Assembly (NCBI GenBank): GCA_965213905.1
Contig: OZ243922.1
Location: forward strand, 682,001 to 746,000
DNA length: 64,000 nucleotides
Direction of reading: 5' to 3'
From: SIRX01 sp965213905
GTDB taxonomy: Bacteria > Actinomycetota > Rubrobacteria > Rubrobacterales > Rubrobacteraceae
The notes below the pieces were generated by a model. It was not told the DNA's origin. It searched no databases and worked only from the letters and a program-made list of their open reading frames with translations. This document shows, in pieces, positions 50,067 to 58,444 of the stretch. How positions within the stretch are numbered: the stretch's first letter is position 1; each line of letters begins with the position of its first letter. The position numbers and the translations under genes were made by a program.

Positions 50067-50725
50067 GCAATACAAAAGACCTCATCCTCTCCCGCACCCG
50101 CCACGCCCTGCGAGACGTTCCCCGCGACGAACGGCCGGAGGACGTTCCGATAGAGCGCGATTATCGGAAGGAGGACGAAGCCTCACGGAAGCAGATCCTG
50201 GACCGCTTCGCCGAATACGTCGCCGAGTATGAAGCGACGGTGCATCGCGTAAAAGAGGCCAACCTGCCGGAAGCCATCCAGGAAATTCTGGAGGAGCGCG
50301 GCATCGAGAAGCTGGTTGTACCGTCGGACTTGCCCGAAGAGTGGCTCCCCGACAAAGTGGAACTTCTGGAGGAACCTTCGGAAGGCCGGCTGGGCAACGA
50401 CGTGTTGGACGACAGCGACGGCGTGCTCACGGGTTGCGCCCTGGGGATATCCCAGACGGGAACCATCGTCCTCGACTCCGGGGCGACGCAGGGGCGGCGG
50501 GCACTCACGCTCCTGCCCGACTACCACCTCTGCGTGGTGAAAGAAGATCAGGTCGTCGGCCTGATGCCCGAAGCCATAAGCAAACTCGCCGACAGCGTAA
50601 AGGACGGAGGGCGGGCCGTAACGTTTATCTCCGGCCCGTCGGCCACTTCGGACATCGAGCTAGAGCGGGTCGAAGGCGTACACGGCCCGAGGACCCTGGA
50701 GGTGCTCGTAGTAAAACCGCGCTAA
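50063..50725 (+). CDS. lutC: lactate utilization protein C (LUD domain)
   Basis: 220 residues from GTG 50063 overlapping lutB; an upstream in-frame start lies inside lutB. LUD-domain fold: GVLTGCALGISQTGTIVLDSG (~118-140), RRALTLLPDYHLCVVKEDQVV, FISGPSATSDIELERVEGVHGP, the family C-terminal signature. Third subunit of LutABC, required for lactate use in Bacillus. Confidence 0.93.
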   Translation: MSNTKDLILSRTRHALRDVPRDERPEDVPIERDYRKEDEASRKQILDRFAEYVAEYEATVHRVKEANLPEAIQEILEERGIEKLVVPSDLPEEWLPDKVELLEEPSEGRLGNDVLDDSDGVLTGCALGISQTGTIVLDSGATQGRRALTLLPDYHLCVVKEDQVVGLMPEAISKLADSVKDGGRAVTFISGPSATSDIELERVEGVHGPRTLEVLVVKPR

Positions 50726-50789
50726 CAGCAGCGTGTCTTTGATGAGCTTCGACAGGTAGCCTCATGCAGGAAAGGAGGGTTGCGTCTGC

Positions 50790-51317
50790 GTGGTTGTTTT
50801 GAGAGGTCAGCGCGTACTGCTGCGTACCGGACACCTAGGAGACACTGACGCGCTGTTTAAGATCCGAAACGAGCCCGAAGTCTTACGGTGGTGGGGAGAA
50901 GCCGACATTGAGGAGATTAGCGAGGAGTTCATAGGCACAAACGAATGCTTCGTCATCGAGACAAACGGGAATGTAATTGGCGGGATTCAGTACGGAGAGG
51001 AGGACGACCCGATGTACCGGCACGCGAACGTGGACATCTTTATTACAACAGCCCGCCACGGTCAGGGTTTGGGATTCGAGGCGATCCGGGTTCTCGTCCG
51101 ACACCTTTTCGAGGATCGCGGCCACCATCGTCTGACTATAGATCCGGCCGCCGACAACTCGACCGCGGTCCGGGTTTACGAGCAGGTGGGCTTCCATAGG
51201 GTAGGCATCATGCGAGAATACGAGCGCGGTCCCGACGGCGTCTGGCACGATGGATTGCTCATGGACATGCTTCAAGAGGAGTTCTGTCCCGGCCAAATGC
51301 CCCCGCAGACTACATGA
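50790..51317 (+). CDS. GNAT acetyltransferase, AAC(6')-like
   Basis: 175 residues, GTG start with AAAGGAGGG 10 bases upstream. GNAT fold: acceptor-side RTGHLGDTDALFKIRNEPEV, motif A around ARHGQGLGFEAIRVLVRHLF (Q/RxxGxG/A acetyl-CoA loop as GQGLGF), and motif B DNSTAVRVYEQVGFHRVGIM with the catalytic-region Tyr. The pattern and the C-terminal REYERGPDGVWHDGLLMDML resemble aminoglycoside 6'-N-acetyltransferases, but RimI/RimJ-like substrates are equally possible. Own transcription unit. Confidence 0.8.
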   Translation: MVVLRGQRVLLRTGHLGDTDALFKIRNEPEVLRWWGEADIEEISEEFIGTNECFVIETNGNVIGGIQYGEEDDPMYRHANVDIFITTARHGQGLGFEAIRVLVRHLFEDRGHHRLTIDPAADNSTAVRVYEQVGFHRVGIMREYERGPDGVWHDGLLMDMLQEEFCPGQMPPQTT

Positions 51318-51414
51318 TCCTGCCTAGAAGCAGACTTTGCGGGCTTGCGCACGGTTGGCGGTTGCGCCCGCACGGGATTTCTTGACGACTTCGAAAAACT
51401 TTCGCCGAAGACCC

Positions 51415-51446
51415 TTGACCTTCCTCCATGATGGAGGGTCTATACT
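51415..51446 (+). promoter_or_regulatory. MerR-type promoter with 20-bp spacer and dyad
   Basis: TTGACC (51415-51420), 20-bp spacer, TATACT (51441-51446). The spacer holds CCTCCA...TGGAGG, a perfect dyad with 6-bp arms around TGA (51424-51438), the usual MerR operator position between -35 and -10. Confidence 0.75.
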
Positions 51447-51454
51447 CGACTCAG

Positions 51455-52066
51455 ATGGACGAGACAGTTAGAAAAGAGTTGTTCAGGATCGGCGAGGTCG
51501 CCCGGCTTTCAGGCTTCCCGGCAAAGACCCTCCGCTACTATGAGGAGCGTGGTTTGCTAGAGCCCGCGGCCAGGAACGAGGCCGGATACCGGCTCTACGG
51601 CGAAGAGATACTTGGGCGCTTGAGGTTCGTCCGACGGGCCAAGTTATTGGGGTTGACGCTGGACGAGATTCGCGTCCTGGTCGCCATCGCAGAAGACTGC
51701 AGCGGAGACGACTTTATTCCCAAGCTTGAGGAAGTCCTGGACTCCAGGTTGAGAGAGACCCAACAGGAAATCTCCCGCCTCTCCGCGCTCCGGGACAACC
51801 TACTCTATTACCGCAGGCGCCTCTACGAAGCAGATGTCCCCCACGAGTGCGACCCGTCCCGGCAAGACCGGACAGGAGGGTCCTGCGGATGCCTCGAAAC
51901 AGTTGCGACGGTCGCTGTTGCCACGCCCATCGCCGGTGAGACCGCAAAGGAGGTGAGAAACATGCAGATATTAGAAGAGAACGGACGGCTCCTGGCTGCC
52001 CGGCAGGGATGCTGCGAAGAATGCGATTGCGACTGCTGCGAGACGGGGCAGTGCGAGTGCTGCTAA
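51455..52066 (+). CDS. MerR-family metal sensor with Cys-rich metallothionein-like tail
   Basis: 203 residues from ATG 51455 (the ATG at 51428 precedes the -10 box and cannot be used from this promoter). DNA-binding domain: FRIGEVARLSGFPAKTLRYYEERGLL, GYRLYGEEILGRLRFVRRAKLLGLTL. Cys82 matches the position of the first metal ligand of mercury-type MerR; further Cys at 132, 144 and 146 could complete a thiolate site. An unrelated tail (~150-203) ends with nine Cys in 18 residues (186-203). Within the tail, AAAGGAGGTGA (51946-51956) sits 8 bases before the in-frame ATG 51962 (Met170). A thiophilic metal (Hg, Cd, As, Cu) is the likely effector. Confidence 0.85.
   Translation: MDETVRKELFRIGEVARLSGFPAKTLRYYEERGLLEPAARNEAGYRLYGEEILGRLRFVRRAKLLGLTLDEIRVLVAIAEDCSGDDFIPKLEEVLDSRLRETQQEISRLSALRDNLLYYRRRLYEADVPHECDPSRQDRTGGSCGCLETVATVAVATPIAGETAKEVRNMQILEENGRLLAARQGCCEECDCDCCETGQCECC
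51962..52066 (+). CDS. possible separate 34-residue metallothionein-like peptide (internal start)
   Basis: In frame with, and sharing the stop of, the MerR gene. The ATG is preceded by an 11-base perfect complement to the 16S 3' end (51946-51956). Product MQILEENGRLLAARQG followed by CCEECDCDCCETGQCECC: nine Cys in the last 18 residues, no aromatic residues, the composition of metallothioneins. It may be produced both as a tail of the regulator and as a free metal scavenger. Confidence 0.5.
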   Translation: MQILEENGRLLAARQGCCEECDCDCCETGQCECC

Positions 52067-52145
52067 CTCGTAGTTTCTGAAAACATCCGACGAAAGTCTG
52101 GCCCGGTGGCTTCCCAGTCCCCGGGCCTTGTGCTAGGTTTAGCCT

Positions 52146-53630
52146 ATGGATAACTCACAGATCAGGGTGCGCTACGCACCGAGCCCAACGGGAATGCTAC
52201 ACGTCGGCGGTGTTAGGACGGCGCTCTTTAACTGGCTCTTTGCCCGCAAAAACAGCGGCGTCTTCGTGCTGCGGATAGAAGACACGGACCTTGAGCGTTC
52301 GACGGAGGAATCGGTCGGGCAGCTAAAGCGCTCTCTACGTTGGATCGGCCTGGACTGGGACGAAGGCCCGGAGCTTGGCGGCCCTCACGTTCCCTACCGG
52401 CAGACAGAGCGCCTGGACCTCTATCGCGAAGCGGCACAGAAGCTCGTCGAGAGCGGCGCGGCCTACTACGACTTCGCCACGGTGGAGGAACTTACACAGT
52501 TCCGGGAAAAAGCGCGGGCCGAGGGCCGGCAGCCGATCTACCGTGGCGAAGGGTACCGCGACCTGGACCCGGACGAAGCCCTAAAGCGCGTTCGCCAGGG
52601 CGAGGACCACACCGTCCGCTTCAAGACGCTGGAAGAAGGCCAGACGGTGGTGGAAGACCTCATCCGCGGTCCCGTAACCTTCGAGAACGAAAACCTGGAA
52701 GACTTCGTACTGATGAAGTCCACCGGCACCCCGACCTACAACTTCGCCGCGGCGGTGGACGACGCGGAGATGGAGATAAGCCACGTAATACGGGGCGACG
52801 ACCATCTCTCCAACACGCCCCGCCAGATCCTGCTCTACAAAGCCCTCGGCTACAGCCTCCCCGCCTTCGCCCACGTCCCTCAGGTCCTCGGCCCGGACAA
52901 AAAGAAACTCTCCAAACGCCACGGAGCCGTGGGCGTCGAAGAGTTCGCCGCGCAAGGCATCTTGCCCGAAGCCCTCTTCAACTACCTGGCGCTGCTCGGC
53001 GCGGGCTATGCGGCGGACGAGGAAATATTCACGCCCGACGAGTTGGCCGAACGCTTCCGCATAGACCGGGTCAGCGGCAACCCGGCGGTCTTCGACGAGA
53101 CCAAACTTCTTTCCATAAACCAGGTCTACATCCGCAAGCAAAGCCCAGAAGAGCTGGCGATGCAGGCCGCCCCGATGCTGGCCGGAGCCGGCGTCGCAAG
53201 CCGCGAAGAACTAGAAGACGACATGCCGCGCCTCACCCGGATCATGGACCTCCTAAAGGAGCGCATCGGCCGCACCACCGACATCCCCTACGCCGCGGGC
53301 TACTTTTACGGCGGGGAGTTGGACTACGAGCCCGAGGAGTTCCAGAAGCAGTTCGGTAAAGAATTCGTGCAGGAAAACTTCGGGGAGCTTCGGGACCGGC
53401 TCGCGGCGTTGCCGGAATGGGACGAAACGTCTACCGAAGAAGCCATCCGGGGGCTCGCGGCGGAGAAAGAGAAGGGAGCGCGGCACCTGATCCACCCTCT
53501 AAGATTCGCCACCACCGGCCGCACCGTAAGCGCTGGCCTCTTCGAAACCCTGGCCCTCCTGGGCCGCGAACGCAGCCTACTTCGTATGGACGAAGCCCTG
53601 GAAGGGATGCGGAATCTGTCTCTAATTTAA
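52146..53630 (+). CDS. gltX: glutamyl-tRNA synthetase
   Basis: 494 residues. Charges tRNA-Glu (and possibly tRNA-Gln for the amidotransferase route). Class I motifs: HIGH-type PSPTGMLHVGG (~12-22) and KMSKS-type KKKLSKRHG (~255). Zinc-less discriminating form; the C-terminal anticodon-binding helices (~330-490) are intact. TAGGTT 6 bases before the ATG suggests leaderless expression. A tRNA-Glu gene lies 2 kb downstream, separated by the restriction-modification genes. Confidence 0.95.
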   Translation: MDNSQIRVRYAPSPTGMLHVGGVRTALFNWLFARKNSGVFVLRIEDTDLERSTEESVGQLKRSLRWIGLDWDEGPELGGPHVPYRQTERLDLYREAAQKLVESGAAYYDFATVEELTQFREKARAEGRQPIYRGEGYRDLDPDEALKRVRQGEDHTVRFKTLEEGQTVVEDLIRGPVTFENENLEDFVLMKSTGTPTYNFAAAVDDAEMEISHVIRGDDHLSNTPRQILLYKALGYSLPAFAHVPQVLGPDKKKLSKRHGAVGVEEFAAQGILPEALFNYLALLGAGYAADEEIFTPDELAERFRIDRVSGNPAVFDETKLLSINQVYIRKQSPEELAMQAAPMLAGAGVASREELEDDMPRLTRIMDLLKERIGRTTDIPYAAGYFYGGELDYEPEEFQKQFGKEFVQENFGELRDRLAALPEWDETSTEEAIRGLAAEKEKGARHLIHPLRFATTGRTVSAGLFETLALLGRERSLLRMDEALEGMRNLSLI

Positions 53631-54440
53631 TCAGTCGGTTTGCGGAAAGGTCGAACGGAGCAACTCCTCCCACTCTGTCTCGACCTCACGTCCGACAATA
53701 AGATGATCGATGAGGCCCTGATGAAAAAGATCTATGAAACGCTTCAGGTCCGATTGACGATGAGACCATTGCGTTTCACCATCCAAGAACACAATGTGCG
53801 AGACCCGATTTGCGCCGGACCGTTCCTCAAACTCTCGAAGTTCCCGGCCGACTAGAGCACACTCGTAAACAGCGTCGCTCATCTTGCTGCCTCCTTTGGT
53901 CTGACCCCAATACTCTTTGATTTCCCACATCATCTCAGGAGAATCTAACGAAGGGATCGCGCCGTCGAGGTTCCGCGCCGTAACGTGGAGTTGATTGTTG
54001 ACCAGCCACACACAACGCCGCTGTGGTGCTTTGCTAAAACTCAGTCCGTTTGCCAGGCAGTATTCTCCCGCAATATAGGAAACCGCCGCAACCATAGCTG
54101 CGGACGACTGGTGGTGATCCCGACTCTTCGTTCTAGTTTTGGTCACTTCTGCCCCAATTAACCGGCAATAAGCTAGAGCTTTTTCCTCAGTCCTTAGCAT
54201 ATCCGTTGCCACCTGAAAATTACGATCACGATGGTCCAGATAGTCGAAGAACAGGTTGGCATGCTCCTTAGAAACAGGGAGACTACGCGTTGAGTCAATC
54301 TCCATCGTGTTGTTCCACAGCTTCTCCCGCCACTTTTCTCGAAGTTCCTTCCTTTGACCTTGAACGACCGAGTAGAATCTTACGTAATCCCAAAGGGCAT
54401 GTCGCCAGCCCAAGCTCCGCCACTTTTCGCTAATATTCAA
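53631..54440 (-). CDS. probable type II restriction endonuclease
   Basis: 269 residues, TTG start overlapping the C-protein stop (TTGA). A PD-(D/E)xK-type nuclease core is suggested by LDGAIPSLDSPEMMWEIKEYW: Asp159 or Asp166, then Glu173-x-Lys175 in a hydrophobic strand. Other segments: VSHIVFLDGETQW and LIDHLIVGREVETEWEELL. Position next to a DNA adenine methylase and an HTH controller is the main functional evidence. Specificity unknown. Its stop codon abuts the gltX stop with no spacer. Lower GC and non-host codon use mark the three-gene module as acquired. Confidence 0.7.
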   Translation of the reverse strand: MNISEKWRSLGWRHALWDYVRFYSVVQGQRKELREKWREKLWNNTMEIDSTRSLPVSKEHANLFFDYLDHRDRNFQVATDMLRTEEKALAYCRLIGAEVTKTRTKSRDHHQSSAAMVAAVSYIAGEYCLANGLSFSKAPQRRCVWLVNNQLHVTARNLDGAIPSLDSPEMMWEIKEYWGQTKGGSKMSDAVYECALVGRELREFEERSGANRVSHIVFLDGETQWSHRQSDLKRFIDLFHQGLIDHLIVGREVETEWEELLRSTFPQTD

Positions 54441-54658
54441 CCAGTCTCCTGAACGACGGACTTTGGAGTGTCTTCGAGTAGCTGAGAAGGTGAAACATCT
54501 AATGCTCTTGCCAAACGATGGATCATCGTCAATGTGGGATTTCGTTCGCCACGTTCGATTCCGCCAATGTAGGTGCGGTGGATCCCCGCCCTACCCGCCA
54601 ATTCTTCCTGCGAGTAACCAGCCCTACCACGGTAGAGACGCACCATCTCCCCAAACAT
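54437..54658 (-). CDS. XRE-family HTH controller (C) protein of the restriction-modification module
   Basis: 73 residues from ATG 54658 (GTG 54685 would add nine). Single lambda-repressor-like HTH: GEMVRLYRGRAGYSQEELAGRAGIHRTYIGGIERGERNPT, in two pieces, followed by LARALDVSPSQLLED. Size and position are those of C proteins that delay endonuclease expression until methylation is complete. TATGAGTATCATA (54725-54737), a perfect palindrome in the 86-bp divergent gap, is a candidate operator. Confidence 0.8.
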   Translation of the reverse strand: MFGEMVRLYRGRAGYSQEELAGRAGIHRTYIGGIERGERNPTLTMIHRLARALDVSPSQLLEDTPKSVVQETG

Positions 54659-54724
54659 CTTATTCTCTCGACCCTTCGGAACCACGATTGAACGTTACGG
54701 AATGCTACTTGAAAGTCTACAGCA

Positions 54725-54737
54725 TATGAGTATCATA
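54725..54737. promoter_or_regulatory. palindrome in the C/M divergent promoter
   Basis: TATGA-GTA-TCATA is a perfect inverted repeat. It overlaps TATCAT (54731-54736), which could serve as -10 for the methylase gene starting at 54745. Candidate C-box; a weaker ACTT/AAGT dyad lies at 54707-54716. Confidence 0.5.
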
Positions 54738-54744
54738 GGTTTAC

Positions 54745-55626
54745 GTGATTAAGAGGCAAGCAAGTCCGATTCTGAAGTGGGCAGGTGGCAAGCAAGGGAT
54801 TGCAAGCCGCCTAGTCGAATACTTTCCCTCGAACTTTGACCGCTACTTTGAGCCGTTCTTGGGTGGTGGAAGTGTTCTTTTTACACTGCGATCCCGCAGT
54901 TCCGTTGCAGGCGACGCTAATGAATGGTTGATCGACACCTACGAGGCCATCCGGGAAGATCCATCCCAGGTAGCGCAGGTGCTAGAAAGCTTAAAAAACA
55001 CCAAAGAAGAGTATCTCAAGATCCGGAAAATTATTCCCCGGACACTTCCTCGCTTCCAGCGTGCGGCCCACTTGATCTACCTGAACAAAACTTGTTTTCG
55101 TGGCTTGTTCCGAGTCAATCAGCGGGGCCAGTTCAATGTTCCCTACGGTCAATACGACCGACGGTACTACGATCCGGCCAATTTAGAGAAGGTATCTGAA
55201 ATTTTGGAAACTGTTGAGCTCCGCCGTGGGGACTTCGAGTTGTGCCTGCACGACGCAACCGATGAAGATTTCGTATATATGGACCCACCGTACTACAAGC
55301 TCGGTGGATACTCAGACTTCAACCGCTATACCAAAGACCAATTCAGGGAGAACGATCATTTCAGGCTGTCCGCTCTTTGTCGGGAGCTAGACTCCAGGGG
55401 AGTACGTTGGGCTGTCAGCAACAGCGATACAGATCTGATTCACGATCTGTTCGAAGGCTATCACATGAATATCCTTAGCAACCGTAGAGAAATAAATCTT
55501 GACTCTCAAAATCGCCACATTACCGAACTGCTCATCACGAACTACGCGCCGAAAGTTCGTCCTGTGCAAGAGAGGCTACTCGAAGTAGATGCCTCGACAA
55601 CATCACAACCACCAGCAGTAGAATAG
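54745..55626 (+). CDS. Dam-like (D12 class) DNA adenine-N6 methyltransferase
   Basis: 293 residues, GTG start. Alpha-class order: N-terminal ILKWAGGKQGI (SAM contact, ~9-19), motif I FEPFLGGGSVLF (35-46), target-recognition region with YLNKTCFRGLFRVNQRGQFNVPYG (Dam-like 'LNK..FNGL.R.N' box), and catalytic motif IV DPPY (180-183). Protects host DNA at the site cut by the adjacent endonuclease. GATC or an overlapping sequence is a reasonable guess from the Dam-like recognition segment but is not shown. Confidence 0.9.
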   Translation: MIKRQASPILKWAGGKQGIASRLVEYFPSNFDRYFEPFLGGGSVLFTLRSRSSVAGDANEWLIDTYEAIREDPSQVAQVLESLKNTKEEYLKIRKIIPRTLPRFQRAAHLIYLNKTCFRGLFRVNQRGQFNVPYGQYDRRYYDPANLEKVSEILETVELRRGDFELCLHDATDEDFVYMDPPYYKLGGYSDFNRYTKDQFRENDHFRLSALCRELDSRGVRWAVSNSDTDLIHDLFEGYHMNILSNRREINLDSQNRHITELLITNYAPKVRPVQERLLEVDASTTSQPPAVE

Positions 55627-55680
55627 CTGTTTACAAAATTGACGAACTTCGTACCATCGTTTAAACTCTCTCCGCTCGAT

Positions 55681-55753
55681 GGCCCCATCGTCTAGTGGCC
55701 TAGGACATCGCCCTCTCACGGCGAAAACCCGGGTTCGAACCCCGGTGGGGTCA
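55681..55753 (+). tRNA. tRNA-Glu (anticodon CTC)
   Basis: Cloverleaf by eye: acceptor GGCCCCA with TGGGGTC (one G-T wobble), anticodon stem TCGCC/GGCGA with loop CTCTCAC (anticodon CTC), T-arm CCGGG-TTCGAAC-CCCGG, discriminator A at 55753. CCA is not encoded. Reads GAG. Confidence 0.95.
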
Positions 55754-55784
55754 CTTTCTTGGTCTGCCTCCTTGGGCGGGCTTT

Positions 55785-56366
55785 TTATGCAAGAAAGAGC
55801 ACTGCGAATGCCGCCCCTACCAACGCACCAACTAGCGTTTGAAGCGGCGTGTGTGCCCTCGCGGCGATCCTGGCCCAGAGCACGACCGGCAGAAGGAGCG
55901 CGAAGAGAAGGCCGAAAGACCCCAGAACTAGAAGGCCGGCCATTGCGGCGTGGCCGGCGACGGCGGTGTGGGCGCTGGCTTTCCAGAGGAGCGTGACCCC
56001 GGCTACCGCGGCGGCTGCTACGCCCATCGAGAGCGTCGTGTTAAAGAGGGTTCCGGGTGCATCAAAGAGCGCGAGTGCAATGAGCAGTCCGACGAAGGCG
56101 GCCAGGAGAAGCAAAGCCGGTATGAGGCGTTCGGCGCGGCGGGAGATCCAGAAGTCCCCTACCCGCGAACGCCGCATCTGGAAGAAAACGTATCCTGCCA
56201 CGAGGCCCGCGGCCAACAGTTCCAGAGCTAGATAGAACAGCGCCCCAACTAGGCTACTTTCTACGAAAGCCACGGCGGCGTACAGGGCCGTGAAGATAAA
56301 GAACGGGTTGAGCACGTTGGATAAAGTGTGGGCGGCTTTTTGCGCCGGGTTCTGGAGACGGTTCAT
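55785..56366 (-). CDS. PAP2-superfamily-like membrane protein with degenerate active site
   Basis: 193 residues, about six spans. The second and third PAP2 motifs are visible in altered form: KASAHTAVAGH (usual PSGH) and ARIAARAHTPLQTLVGALVG (usual SR...H...D, with Asp replaced by Gln). The first K-x6-RP motif is not found. It may act on a lipid phosphate poorly or be a structural relative. Ends 31 bp from the tRNA. Confidence 0.65.
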   Translation of the reverse strand: MNRLQNPAQKAAHTLSNVLNPFFIFTALYAAVAFVESSLVGALFYLALELLAAGLVAGYVFFQMRRSRVGDFWISRRAERLIPALLLLAAFVGLLIALALFDAPGTLFNTTLSMGVAAAAVAGVTLLWKASAHTAVAGHAAMAGLLVLGSFGLLFALLLPVVLWARIAARAHTPLQTLVGALVGAAFAVLFLA

Positions 56367-56385
56367 AGGGGGTAAAATCTAGCAC

Positions 56386-57201
56386 GTGCAACCGGGGCCC
56401 ACATCGGACGGCGAGACCCGGGAGTTGTGGTACGAGCTTGGACGTTTGTACTCCGGCGAGACGGGGGGTAAGGACCGGGCGACCATGCTCGCCTTTACGC
56501 TCGTCTGCGCCATAGGAGCGCTGGTGCTGCTCTCCGGGTATTTCTTCGGCACTTCCTGGCTCGGCGCCACTTCCGGAGGCGCCCTCGGGGCCGCGACGGT
56601 CCCGCTGCTCGCCGGGCTTTTGGGCGGCGTCTCGGTGTTCGGCGTCAAGAGGGTCAAACTGCGCCGCCAAGAGGAGCTTCTAAAAGAGGCGCTTCTGGAG
56701 AAAGGAGAGGACCCCGGACGCCCGGCCAGGGACGGGCTGGGAGCCTACTACGACGCGCAGCTCTTACTGTTACGCTCCGAGTACGAGTTTCTACGGTCGA
56801 GAGGTTACGCCAAGACAGCCCGGCTCTTCGAAGAGACGTTCGGGTTTACGCCGGAAGAACCTTTCGAGACCGGCCCCCTCAACGTATCCCCCGACGGTCC
56901 GGGCATGCGGAATCTGCGAGGACATTGGGAACACAGGATTCGTTTGGGCACACGACACGGGGAAAAACCTCCGGAGTTGGGGCTCAAAGAAGATTTGGCG
57001 TATAGCGTCTTTCCGAGGGAGATGACCGTGCCGGTAGAGTTGTCGGTTCGTAGCGCGTATTTAGGGATTTCTTACGAGTTTCTCAAAAAACGCTACGGTA
57101 GAAACCCGCTCAAGAAAACCCGGTCGCTCCCCAAAGAACTGCGGCGACGGGTGGAGAGGGATCTCGGGGAGTACGCGGCGCTCACCCGGAAGACTACCTA
57201 A
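56386..57201 (+). CDS. membrane-anchored protein of unknown function
   Basis: 271 residues, GTG start 7 bases after TAAAAT (56373-56378; leaderless). Two hydrophobic segments (~32-80: LAFTLVCAIGALVLLSGYF and VPLLAGLLGGVSVFGV), then a soluble domain with HYDAQLLLLRSEYEFLRSRGYAKTARLFEETFGF-like helices (split here: YYDAQLLLL, RSEYEFLRSRGY). No known family recognised. Overlaps the convergent Yip1 gene by 8 bp at the 3' ends. Confidence 0.6.
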   Translation: MQPGPTSDGETRELWYELGRLYSGETGGKDRATMLAFTLVCAIGALVLLSGYFFGTSWLGATSGGALGAATVPLLAGLLGGVSVFGVKRVKLRRQEELLKEALLEKGEDPGRPARDGLGAYYDAQLLLLRSEYEFLRSRGYAKTARLFEETFGFTPEEPFETGPLNVSPDGPGMRNLRGHWEHRIRLGTRHGEKPPELGLKEDLAYSVFPREMTVPVELSVRSAYLGISYEFLKKRYGRNPLKKTRSLPKELRRRVERDLGEYAALTRKTT

Positions 57202-57781
57202 AAGGCAGGGCAGTCACGAGTTGGAGCAGGATCAGGCCGGTGGCGCACGGCACGTAACCTACCAGCACGGTAACCAGGGTCGTAAGAAACGGGCTACGGT
57301 ACGCGCTGCTTATGCCGAAACCCATCAGAACCATCAGCGCGTAGGTGGCCACAAAAGCGTAGACGAGAGGGATCCAAGCCAGCACCATTATCGAATAGGC
57401 GTAGGCGACGATCCGGTACACCCCCGAAAAATCCGCGGCTTTTCCTATGAAAGTTTTGATGGAGAGCAGATATATTGCCGCGACGGCGCCGACCAGAACC
57501 GGCGAGAGCAGGGCCAGAAGCAAGGCCTGGAGCAAGGTGGCACCCAGTATCCAGGGGGTTACGTCGCCGAAGATCAAACCCGAAGCCAGGGCGATTACCG
57601 CGCTGAGGATGCCCGTGAAAGCGCCTACTATTAGGGTAAAGATCACCGGCTCTTTTACGGGACCCTTCGCCGAAAGGCCGCGAAAAAACTCTCGCGGGCT
57701 GACGAGTACGGCTTTGACGACCTCCGCCGCGCTCGACAGCGGGCGTTCCAGGTCCAACTCTGGGGATTCGGCGGTTTGCAC
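57194..57781 (-). CDS. Yip1-domain membrane protein (second copy)
   Basis: 195 residues if the GTG at 57781 is used, which lies 6 bases after TATAAT (leaderless); the frame is open to 57823. Yip1-like: KAVLVSPREFFRGLSAKGPVKEP, FTLIVGAFTGILSAVIAL, FSGVYRIVAYAYSIMVLAW-type segment (equivalent to SYTSVAQLASW in the 19.6-kb copy), five spans. It lacks both the QNYGVA tail and the conserved leader of the first copy. Confidence 0.78.
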   Translation of the reverse strand: MQTAESPELDLERPLSSAAEVVKAVLVSPREFFRGLSAKGPVKEPVIFTLIVGAFTGILSAVIALASGLIFGDVTPWILGATLLQALLLALLSPVLVGAVAAIYLLSIKTFIGKAADFSGVYRIVAYAYSIMVLAWIPLVYAFVATYALMVLMGFGISSAYRSPFLTTLVTVLVGYVPCATGLILLQLVTALPFR

Positions 57782-57881
57782 GAGCATATTATACAGGCGA
57801 ACGGGTATATTAGAGGTTGTCAAAGATGTTCGGGAATCTTAGACTTAGGAACCTACAAATAGCAACAAGGATACCCTGTAA

Positions 57882-58400
57882 ATGTTCGAGTTCATCATAG
57901 CGTTGATATTGGTCGTCGGGATAGCCGGGTTCGTGGTACTACCGTTCTTCGCGCCGGGCACAATAATATTACTACTCGCCCCGCTGGTTCCGCTCGCGGT
58001 GGTCCTCGCGATGGTGGTGTACCCGAGGATAAAGAAGTTCTCGAACGGGCGCTGGGGCATCACCCCGGAGAAGATCACGAGCCATAAAATCCGGGCGTCA
58101 CTGGAAGTTACACCGGAGAGTCTCTCCAAGTCTATCGTCGAACGGGCAACCGCGATAAAACGGGCCATGCCGGATAATCCGTCCGAAGCGCAAATAGAGA
58201 TGTACGCCATAGGCTACAGAAACTGCGTGAACGACATGATCACGCTGACCCACACCGCAAACGAAGCACTCCGGGAAGCCAACTTCATCCGCCGCCTGAA
58301 ACTCCGGCGGGCCCGCCATAAGGCCACCGACGCCCTCTCCGCGGCGAGAAAAGTTCTGCCGCCGGGCGCCTTGAGGGCCACCCGCCAGGAACAGCAGTAA
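57882..58400 (+). CDS. membrane protein of unknown function
   Basis: 172 residues. Two adjacent N-terminal spans (FEFIIALILVVGIAGFVVLPF and TIILLLAPLVPLAVVLAMVV), then a basic, helical cytosolic domain (ERATAIKRAMPDNPSEAQIEMYAIGYRNC, in part; RRLKLRRARHKATDALSAARKVL). No known family. Confidence 0.6.
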   Translation: MFEFIIALILVVGIAGFVVLPFFAPGTIILLLAPLVPLAVVLAMVVYPRIKKFSNGRWGITPEKITSHKIRASLEVTPESLSKSIVERATAIKRAMPDNPSEAQIEMYAIGYRNCVNDMITLTHTANEALREANFIRRLKLRRARHKATDALSAARKVLPPGALRATRQEQQ

Positions 58401-58444
58401 CGAGCCCTTCGGCGGAATAGGCGCTACCGAGGTTTTGACCAGAT

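Noticed and set aside
55627..55760. tRNA-Glu as an attachment site of an integrative element
   Set aside because: No integrase and no repeat of the tRNA 3' end was noticed near the restriction-modification genes.
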